In this document: positions 55,297 to 64,000 of the stretch, piece after piece
How the letters are laid out: every line of letters begins with the position of its first letter
Position numbering within the stretch: the stretch's first letter is position 1
Source of the DNA: Plumapathes pennacea
Lineage: Eukaryota; Cnidaria; Anthozoa; Antipatharia; Myriopathidae
DNA: 64,000 bases
Reading direction: 5' to 3'
Assembly: GCA_964036295.1 (NCBI GenBank)
Contig: OZ038465.1
Span: 7,753,167-7,817,166 of the forward strand
The notes under the pieces: generated by a model
Database searches by the model: none
What the model was told of the DNA's origin: nothing
What the model saw: only the letters and a program-made list of their open reading frames with translations
Program-made: the position numbers and the translations under genes

Positions 55297-57062
55297 ATGT
55301 TTGTCACGCGCGCGAAGACTGGTAACGACAACATGGGGTCTTTAATGAACAGCAGGCTGACAGATCGGCCGGCGTCTGTGAACCTTATGGTAAATATGAC
55401 TGAATTTACAACTAAAGAGCGATTAATTGAGCCAGGCAAATCGAATGTGAAGCCTTGCACCAGCACAGAGCTACAATCATGCTCGGAAAGTTCCTCGAGT
55501 ATCCCAAACTTTCAAGATGTGTCTTGTTTTCGCCCGTTGGCGCCTTCTTCACCGACATTTTTCCAGCTGCCTTCGCAAGCGTTACTAAATTCACCGAAGC
55601 AGCGTTTAGTCAGCAAACGAGGAAACCTTCGCGTCGTATCAAAAAACGTTCCCAACAAGGCCAAGCTTTACGCGTCGGATTTGTTCACTACGGTCATCGA
55701 CCTCCGCTGGCACTGGGTCCTTTTGTTCTTCGTTTTGTCTTACATCGTGTCTTGGTTGCTATTTGCTTTAATATGGTGGGCCATTGTGCGTGTGAGGGGA
55801 GTTGATGTCTGCTTTGATAATGTAAGTTCGATTGCCTTTTCATTTTCTCTTCCCTGGCTTTTTTTTTTTTTTTTTTTTTTTTTTTTCTTTTTTTTTTTCC
55901 TGGGGCGGAGTCCCGGGCCAGGTGGGTGGGGTAGGATTTCTTCGCCCACCGGAGGAGAATAAATCAGGAAAATTGAGGAATATCTACAAAATAATGATTT
56001 AGTTTTCTGGCTTAAAATTTGCTTATTTAGCAAACAATTTGGGTAAGAAATGGGTTGGAAAGGAAATCTAGGGATTATATAAAAGGAACTAATTTTGATA
56101 CAAGAGATAAAAAATCTAAATTTCCCCTTCTTTGTGGCAGTTATCAGGTGGTTGGGCTGTAAAATAGGACTTTGCAGCTCTTTGTCAGAAAAGAGTTGGG
56201 TAAGGATGATTATTCCAAATTAATAGTACTATTAATAATAAAGAAATTTTCAAACCCTTCTTGTCTGCAGGTCAACAACTGGACATCTGCCTTCCTCTTT
56301 TCAGTTGAAACACAGCAGACAATTGGTTATGGTGGACGGTCAGTAACTACCAAGTGTCCCGAGGTAGCCATTGTGCTACAGTTGCAGACCCTTGTGGGAA
56401 TAGTAATTGATGCATTCTTGCTTGGCTTGACATTTGCAAAGATATCTCGCCCTCGTGAACGATCAAAGACGGTGCTCTTTTCAGAGCATGCTGTGATAAC
56501 TCTCAGAGATGGCAAAATGTGTTTAGTTTTCCGAGTTGGAGATGTCAGAAAAAGCCAGTTGGTTGAGGCTCATATCCGTTTGCAGCTGTTCAGAAGCATA
56601 GTAACGGCCGAGGGACATGAATTTCCCTTTTACCAGCAAAATCTCAGGGTGTGCTATGATTGGAGAAATTACGAAGATGATGACGACCGCCATCAGCTAT
56701 TCCTGTTGTTTCCTCAAGATGTTGTTCATGTCATTGATGAAAAAAGCCCCTTTTATGATGTCACACCAGAAAAACTCCAACAGTCAAATTTTGAACTTGT
56801 TTTCATTCTAGATGCAATAGTGGAAGCAACAGGGATGAACACTCAAGTGAAAGGCTCCTGTCTGAGTGATGAGATCTTGTGGGGTTACGATTTCAAAAAT
56901 GTTGCTGACAGAGCACAAGTTGAGGGAGGGAACTACTGGGCAGATTTTTCACAATTTAATGAGCTATACGAAGTTGATACTCCAACATGCTCTCCGAGAG
57001 AATATTATGAACAGCAGGGAACACAGCTAAGGAATGGTGCAAAGGTTGAAAATTTTATTTGA
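55297..57062 (+). CDS. Inward-rectifier K+ channel (Kir), two exons, about 438 aa
   Basis: Exons 55297-55821 and 56271-57062 (donor AAT|GTAAGT, acceptor TCTGCAG, phase 0), at the same intron position as the gene at 52829. The start is uncertain: ATG 55297 has a poor context and ATG 55333 (ACAACATGG) a strong one, giving 438 or 426 aa. The N-terminal 100 residues are Ser/Thr-rich and not conserved with the paralogue. From KQRLVSKRGNLRVVSKNVPN on, similarity to the 52829 gene is very high. The filter is TIGYGGR (192-198 counting from 55297). D222 in M2 predicts strong rectification. The cytoplasmic domain is complete, with an acidic YEDDDDRH stretch. The intron has a T run at 55858-55899. It forms a recent tandem pair with the gene before it; the two may form heterotetramers, which is inference from the family. 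Confidence 0.92.
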
Positions 57063-57409
57063 GGGTATTGAATTTTCCCAAGCCCCATGATTTGAGTTAT
57101 TGGTTCTTGAGAACTAAGTTCAAGTTTTTTAAACTGTATCTTGTTTTAGGGTACATTATTTTAATTCTTTGTTCCTATTCCGGAAAGTCTAAACAGTGAT
57201 GTTGTTTGTTTCTTTTGAATGCCTTCCTAACTAGAACACTGCAAACAAATTCCCAATTCAACTGTCATCAGTACCTAAAACTACTGGCAAGACTTTTCTG
57301 ACCAGCCAGGCTGTTACAGTATTTGTATCTGGAATAAGGCCCAAAAATGTGAGACCATGATATTGCCATTTTGACAGACAATACTTTACATAATATTAGT
57401 TTTTATGTT

Positions 57410-57415
57410 AATAAA
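57410..57415 (+). terminator. Probable polyadenylation signal of third Kir gene
   Basis: AATAAA lies 348 bases after the stop codon at 57062 and 43 bases from the opposite-strand signal of the convergent LMF1 gene. Confidence 0.5.
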
Positions 57416-57452
57416 AAATAGATACATGTATCTGGGATGAAAGTTTCACTGT

Positions 57453-57458
57453 TTTATT
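57453..57458 (-). terminator. Probable polyadenylation signal of LMF1-like gene
   Basis: TTTATT on the + strand (AATAAA on the - strand) lies 210 bases beyond the LMF1-like stop codon at 57668. Confidence 0.5.
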
Positions 57459-57667
57459 AAAACCACTAAATGTTTAAAGTACTGTACTGCTAACAAGCAT
57501 GAGTGTGTGAAATTAGCATTATATATTTATGGCATGACCTGTCAGATCATCTTCAATGGTTTAATCAGTGTTGAGTAACAAAACACTTAATAAATGTATG
57601 TGTATTTAATGATTGAATGCTGCTTTACATTCCAATTACTGGAATAAGAATTAAATATTTAGTCATG

Positions 57668-58466
57668 TTAGATTTTCTTTTTGTATTCCGGGATTTTCCA
57701 GTTATTTGCTTTTAAAAATGCCTGGATGCTTTCAAGTGTTATGGGTGGAAAATATGAGCCAATTTTTTTTCGTTTCCACCACTTCCCCTGCTTGGCTGCT
57801 TTGCTGCCAACTTTAGTAAACTTGTACAAGTAGTGCTCACCTCGTATGTATCTGTGATGAAAAAAAGGTGCAGGAACAAAGTTTGTATAGTACATAATAT
57901 CTGATGAATACAAACGCCTCCTCCACTAAGCTTAAATCCTGTTTCCAGTAAATTGACTCATTTTGATCAGAGATGCATACATAAGCCTGACTCCACTAAT
58001 TCCCAGTCAAAATAAACCCAGATTCCTTCACTTTTATTAATTTTTTGCTAAAATTCTTATTTGCTAAATCTCCTCTCGTCTTTTTTCACTCTCTGTTTCT
58101 GTCCGTTTGTCCATCTCACAAAAGTACTCACTAGATAATACTAGTACAATATAATACTTACTTTGGTGGAGTGCCATTGATAAAAGGGTTGTCAGCTATC
58201 AAAGATGCGGTTTGCTCGTCATTTGCCAAAAGTTTAGCAGCCAGGTGAATCAGCCACGGATTATAGCGATAATTCTAAAACATAACAGAAGTAATAAAAG
58301 TATAAAGAGCTTCTTTGTTGATCTAATTTTGTGCCAAAACAATATTAAACAACACTAAAAAATTAAATATTATTAAATATAAAATTTTGATTCTATGAAC
58401 AATGATTTAGGAAACAAAAAATAACTAATTAAACTATTATTTTTATTCATTTAGAAAAAAAAAAAA

Positions 58467-58497
<31 letters not shown>

Positions 58498-61400
58498 CCT
58501 CATATTGTCAAAAACTCTAGTTCAGTTCAAAACTGTAAATGTTATTTACCTGAAAAGCAGCAAACCACATGAGCCAGTCCAGTCGGTAATGGTATGGTGA
58601 AATGATACATGGGGGACGGTACAGGTCACCTGGTTTACACTTAAACTGGTATTCCTCCCAGATGCCCCCATCCTCGTCTGAGATAATGGTGGAGTTTCTT
58701 GTTCCTTGGAAAATCACTTCTGTCCTCTCCTTAGTTACGCTACCATAGTTCAACATCAAGAGCAATAAGAAAAAAGAGTGATTTTAGTACAAACTCCACC
58801 GTGACTATTTTCAAGAAATTTGTGTCCACATGCATTGGTTTGATGGACTACAACTTTCAAAAATAATAATATATTAATTTTTGTTGTTTGGCAGACTCAC
58901 AAGCAATATAATGTACAGCTCTAGAAAAACTCAATCCAACCCAGGGGCTGAAGACAGGTTGAAAGTTTGAACTCAAAAATGAATATGTTACATGTCAAGC
59001 TGGAATTTGTGCACAACCTTGTAAAACAGTCTATAAAACACACAAGTGGTCAAAAGGATTTTTCTGCATGAAAACAACAGTTGCTGTAGAAGAAGTTGGC
59101 CTCCTGCAAACAGTTACAGACTGTCTAACAATAATATTTAGGGTTACAATTGGGTGTTATAGCCTACAGTACCTTCCAAAGGCACCATAGGTATTGACAA
59201 TCCTGAAGGAGTCAAAAGACGTGTTCATGGCCTGGTTTGACGAGAAAAGATTCTGCACAACTGGGACACTGAGGTAAGCTAGAAGAATTCCCAGCATGAC
59301 ATCAAACACTCGCCGAATACAAAGACCTGCAAATAAGAAGAAAATTACTGTAATGTGAATCACTGAACATCATCCTTGTTACAAACTCAAGCAACAAGAC
59401 CATCTTAGAGTAGGATATTACAGATTAATGTCATTAATGTCATGCCTAGGGTTTCATGCTCTTAGTGGTACTTCAATTTTCTACATTAATTTTTAATACC
59501 CCACCCCAACCACGAGACATATCCTATTAGAGTTGTGTTTTCATTCACCTACCCCATGTTGGCCGTGCCCCATTTTTGGAGGCTTGTTGGATTTCTCCAA
59601 CAGCTTTCCTTGTCCGCATTGGGAACAGGAAGGCCAGTGTTACATCATCAAAGCACATGATACTGGGTAGAATGGTCAGCCAGTTCAAAAAACTCAAATT
59701 ACCACTGACAATCAAAGTCACCTGGAAATGGAAATCGGTTCAATGCCAAGTCTCAGAGATGGCTGAGGTCGCTTACGTCTTCGCTGTCATAAATCCAATG
59801 TCAAGTTCACATATATATATATCTTCTGTAAATGCCTTCCAAGCAATAACATATTATCATGTTATATGCAATAGAGGCTGGATAGATTGGGAGGAGAGGT
59901 TACAGTATCAGGTTGAAACAATGATGTGGGAAGCACCATCTACTCCCATCCACTGATCCTTTCACTCCTGAGCTCACTTATAAATTCTCCCAACTGTTAA
60001 ATAAGAAATTATATGGGTTCTGTAGTGAGAATTAATTAATTGTTCAACCAGCTTTGTGCTAGGGCAAGCTATAAAATGGCAAGTTCAAATAATAAATTGC
60101 CAATAATCTTGATATGGCCAGAGCACATACTTGAAACAGAATTTGCAGAACTCCACAGGTAATCCTAAATGGCCTGAAAAGAATGATAAAAAAAGGCACC
60201 ACCAGTTCAATGAAGTGGTTTGTCAGAGTTTCAAACTTGTGGAACCATTCTGGTGACTGATGTAAATAGTAGCTGATAGGGTTGGGTATTGGCTGAGTCT
60301 GGAAATAAACAAAAAGCAAATAAAAATATTCAGTGAAGTGATATATTGCAACATTCAGGAAAGAGAGGGATGAACAAAAAAAAATGAAAAAGATGCACAA
60401 AAGAACAGATGACGAAATAAATAATTACAAGAATGAAGGAAAGAAGGGGAAGGGAAGGAGAAGTTAAAATCATGATTGGATGCATGAAAGAATGGATGAA
60501 AGAAAAGACAAAGGAAGCAAAGCCACATGAATGAAAACAGAGGAAGGAAGGAGGACAGGGGGAGTTGTAAAGAGTGGATGCAGGATTGAGAAGGAAAGGA
60601 GGGAGGGAGAATAACAGAGGGCAGGCTATAATAAGTCTACCTGAATTCCCTAATATGCAACACAGCTCTATTGAATTAAAAGATATTATATTAAATATGA
60701 GGCAAACACAGCCTGAGTGACCTCATAATGATAATTCATGCATGTTAAGTCACGCCAGCACTGGTCTCCTCGAATCTTGATCAAACCCTGAAAAAAAAAA
60801 CAGGTTGCACAAAATTAAGACTTTTGGTGACTTGCATTTGGTAGTGGTATACATTTCTAATGATAGGTTCTTCCCACTATATTTTAACATATTATAGACA
60901 ATGAAAGGAGAAATATTTTACCTGTACTCACACTAGGAACACTTGAACAAGATTATTTTTGACATGTCAGTGCATGTCTTAAGTCTAAGGAGTACTTCAG
61001 CAGTTGGGGAATGTAACAGAGGTGCTATTCAGAGCACACAAATTATTATAAGTGTCAACTGAGACGTAAATCTTTCTCAGAGTCTGAATTTAACAGTGAA
61101 GTAAATCATCACATATAAGCCTTTCTTCTAGGGAGGTCTTCAATACTGCATCATTTTTCTCAAAGCAATATTTTTGTCTCTTGAACACATTGCACACTAT
61201 AAGTAAACAAAATTTTAGTTGCCTCAGCATGTTTTCTGGACAACCACTAATTTTGAACCCTGCTTCTTATCCTATCTAGAGACTACCATACATAATTATA
61301 TACAAAGAATGCTTTTGTAACTATGATGCACTCAAACTTACAGCTCCAAGCATAATACGGAAGATGAGCCAGCGGTAGCCCCATACTACAACCACAGGGG

Positions 61401-62870
61401 TGGGGGTATGGACAGGGATTTGTCTCAGCTTCAGCAAAGGGCAGAGAAAGATGGCAAGGAAACCTGTCTCAAGAAGTTGAGACTCCCAGCCTATAGAGCA
61501 AAGAAAGATTTAGCACAGACTTAAGAAGGAGAAAGAAACAACAGCCTTTACTAAAACAATGGGAAAAATGAAAATGAAGTAGTTGAAACAAAAGAAAACT
61601 ACACTTACCAAATGAATACCTGCAATGAAAAGAAAATCAAATCCTTAATATAATAACTATTATATATTAAACATACTATTATTTTACAATAACTTCTGGT
61701 ATATATCACATGGTAATTTATGCTACAATTATATATATTTTTAAATATAGTTACAGTGTGGAACCCCACCTTACAGCCACCCTGTTATTATGGGCATGTC
61801 ATTATTATGGACACTATTTTTTGTTCTGTGGAACATATGCCATCATTTTCTTATCTGACAACTCTGTTAATTCACTCTTGGTACGGTGCCACCATCTTGG
61901 ATTCAAAGCGAGGCTAAACTGGCATGAAATCCGCCAGACATAAAACAAGAGAGTTTCCTATTGCTCTAAAGCACCAAGGCGTCTAGAGAGGAGATGCACA
62001 TGTTTTATTTTGGGAGTTGCATGCACATATTTCCAAGGTAAAATTCTTAGTGTTTGCCAGGACAGCTTCATTTTGAAGCTCATGCCAGTTCCCATGTAAA
62101 GATTCACATACAACCAGACTTTTATGTCCTGATGGTGGCCGTAATAATGGGGTTCCACTGTAGTATTATTAATTTGTGTATTTGTGGAAAATTCACTCAC
62201 CATCTCTGCCCAATGTTAACAATGGAGTGATAGAGTACCCACAAGACAAGCATTATCACCATGTTGGCAAAACCAGAGACCAGCACAAGTCCAGCCAATG
62301 CCATACCAGTATAGGCCATTATATTCAAATGCTCATCAATCTTGCCAGTGTCTGTAAAAATGAGTAATGATGGCATATGCAGGAACGTCTTCCAGTTTGG
62401 GCCCCCAAAGTGCTGGCTTATTCTTTGAAGGTACAGGTCTGCTGGGAGTAGACCATCTCTGCCAAGAAGCTGCTTATTTTGATTAGCTGCTATGGCAAAG
62501 GCAACAACTGCAAAGTGAAGAATGTCCTAAAGTAAATAAACTGTACACCTAAAATTAAGTATGTACTACATACGTAAAAAGGAGAACATACAATAATGGG
62601 TTCATTTCATTAATTGGGCAAATAAACTAGTCTCTGGCCAACCAGGCAAAATCTTCAAAACATTTATCTAACAGTAGCTTTAGCACAATAAGGCGCATAC
62701 TCACAATAAATAAAGGCTAAACCTCTCAAAAAAACAATTCTCGTTAACCAGTAAGTCCCAGTTTCAGGGATTTCGCCGGGGGAATTTCCTTTGATTGGTT
62801 TTTCTTTCTTTTCTTCTCTCTTGAGATCAACTCGGTCCTTCGTATCATTCTTTCTTTTCCTTATATCCAT
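57668..62870 (-). CDS. LMF1: Lipase maturation factor 1-like ER membrane protein, 558 aa
   Basis: Eleven exons on the - strand, 5' to 3': 62870-62705, 62507-62201, 61619-61609, 61490-61342, 60787-60722, 60298-60131, 59721-59553, 59326-59173, 58739-58550, 58274-58162, 57851-57668. Phases agree and sum to 1,677 bases. The start ATG 62870 has a strong context (GTACCATGG). LMF1 is a multipass endoplasmic-reticulum protein needed for folding and assembly of lipoprotein lipase and relatives. Family signatures visible: TYWLTRIVFLRGLAFIY, NQNKQLLGRDGLLPADLY, WYSFGWESQLLETGF, IKIRGDQCWRDLTCM, then FKCKPGD and SPYHYRLDWLMWFAAFQ in the C-terminal domain, and the end GKWWKRKKIGSYFPP. Hydrophobic segments are spread over the first two thirds. 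Length is close to human LMF1 (567). The third exon is only 11 bases. The donor after exon 60787-60722 is weak (GAG|GTCACT). LMF2 is less likely. Confidence 0.93.
58449..58495. repeat. Poly-A and CA microsatellite in LMF1-like intron
   Basis: A run of A followed by about 15 CA units between exons 58739-58550 and 58274-58162. Confidence 0.9.
61755..62160. mobile_element. Pogo-like MITE in LMF1-like intron 2
   Basis: The left end CAGTGTGGAACCCCACCTTA and the right end ATAATGGGGTTCCACTG are inverted relatives, each flanked outside by TA. TA target sites with CAGT termini are typical of pogo/Tigger-type Tc1-mariner elements. There is no transposase frame, so it is non-autonomous. The superfamily assignment is inference. 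Confidence 0.65.
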
Positions 62871-64000
62871 GGTACACCAAAAAAGTACACTATAGTTACA
62901 CACAAAGGCTTTCAGTTTCTGCACTTTTGCAACGTTGCTGCCGCCATTTTGCTGCTGTATGGGTTTCAGTCTTCCGCAGCAATATGTCTAGGGGAAGCCT
63001 GGACACCAGACTTTTGTTTGTTTTGTTTTGCTTGTTTGTTTGTTTTATTTATTTGTTTGTTTATTTATTTGTAAACTCACTTCAAAAGTATAGCACTGAT
63101 CAATTTTCTCATCCAGTTTATTTGCCGTACAACAGCTAGCAATCACAATTCTTAAAGTCATCACCATGGTAAGTCTCTGAGTGCCTCAGTGAGTGAGTGG
63201 TGTGTTTTGTGCTTGACCAAGCTTTACAGGAGCAACCAATATACGTGATAAATCAAAGCCGCAGTGGTTTAATATCGGCTTTGACGTCATTAGCCTGCTA
63301 TTAAAATTTCTTCCTGTTCATCGCGTGACCGCTCCCAGTTCCTTCTGCAGTAAAAAGAAAAACGTATTTAATTTTTCTTTCTCTTCTTTTTTACAATGGT
63401 TAGTATTAAACGACTCTAACCCCAATTTTCTCAACAGTCTCTCAACAAAACTGTACGAGAAAGGTCCGTTTGGCTGGTCTGTTACTCTGTGACTTCGAAG
63501 GGTCAACCTGTCATTCCCGCACATAAGTGACTACTAAAATACGATAATCGCAGATCACCGCACAGTCTTGGTAAAGTTCACGTCAGTTCTCCGATCTTCT
63601 TTTTAAGGCCTGCAAACAGGACTTTGAACCACGGGATTCAAATACTAATGGTTGTTTCGATTACTGGTGTCGACCGGGCCGATACAATGCCGTTTAATAA
63701 CGGAAACGTTACGTAAACGGCTGACATGGGCAAAAAGGCCCAGTTGAGACGTCGCTCTTTTCATGCGCCGAACTCAATGCAAATGAGCAAAAGCCATTAC
63801 AGCAAAATCGGCACGAATACACGGCGCACGAAAGAAAAGCAACTGAGGCGTGGCAAAAATAGATTGAGCACGCACACAGCAGGAAACAACCGGCCAAAGC
63901 CGACTGAAAACCAAAGACAGCGGCTGGGTTGTATTCAGGGACAGAAAAAAGAAGTTTACTACTCAACACACAGTTTGATTCGAATTATGCCATGATTTTA
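62871..64000. other. 5' region of LMF1-like gene and right edge
   Basis: The LMF1-like promoter should lie here. An ATG directly followed by GTAAGT at 63166-63174 on the + strand could be the start exon of a divergent gene (see findings). TTTG/TTTAT-rich sequence lies at 63015-63072. The segment 63720-64000 has an open + frame with basic composition but no recognisable domain; it may be part of a dispersed repeat. Confidence 0.45.

Noticed and set aside
63726-63995. Basic 89-codon + strand frame at the right edge
   Set aside because: Resembles no histone or other basic family I know, and the sequence looks like part of a dispersed repeat.

Overview
This is nuclear DNA from an animal, most likely an anthozoan cnidarian such as a stony coral. 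The evidence is AT-rich sequence, GT-AG introns of about 0.1 to 2 kb, metazoan gene families (Caskin, inward-rectifier K+ channels, lipase maturation factor 1, asteroid homologues) and many short foldback and MITE-like repeats. The species cannot be read from the window. No ribosomal RNA, tRNA, CRISPR array or prokaryotic operon was seen.

Layout. (1) Positions 1-18,100 hold a + strand tandem array of asteroid-like (ASTE1/XPG-fold) nuclease genes: a terminal exon of a copy that begins outside the window, a broken copy (2028-4294), a broken copy lacking exon 1 (4955-5963), a truncated first exon (7845-8086) and two apparently intact three-exon genes (9523-13210 and 14853-17984). They fall into two sequence subfamilies. 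(2) Positions 20,058-36,905 on the - strand hold one 23-exon Caskin-like scaffold gene (ankyrin repeats, SH3, two SAM domains). I rebuilt it exon by exon; all splice phases agree and give 1,393 codons plus stop. (3) Positions 36,906-41,752 hold no gene I can support, but contain foldback repeats. (4) Positions 41,753-57,062 on the + strand hold three inward-rectifier (Kir) channel genes. Between the first and second lie a four-exon gene for an OLD-type ATPase-TOPRIM protein (1,107 aa) and a decayed second copy of it. (5) Positions 57,668-62,870 on the - strand hold an 11-exon lipase maturation factor 1 gene (558 aa), including an 11-base exon. It converges on the last Kir gene.

The genes belong to unrelated processes: DNA-end processing (asteroid-like), synaptic or receptor-proximal scaffolding (Caskin), membrane potential (Kir), and secretory lipase folding (LMF1). 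The least expected content is the OLD-type ATPase-nuclease. That architecture is best known from phage and bacterial defence, yet here it has animal introns, all key motifs and a dead duplicate beside it. The asteroid array shows birth and decay of nuclease genes at several stages. All calls come from reading the sequence; no database search was run.
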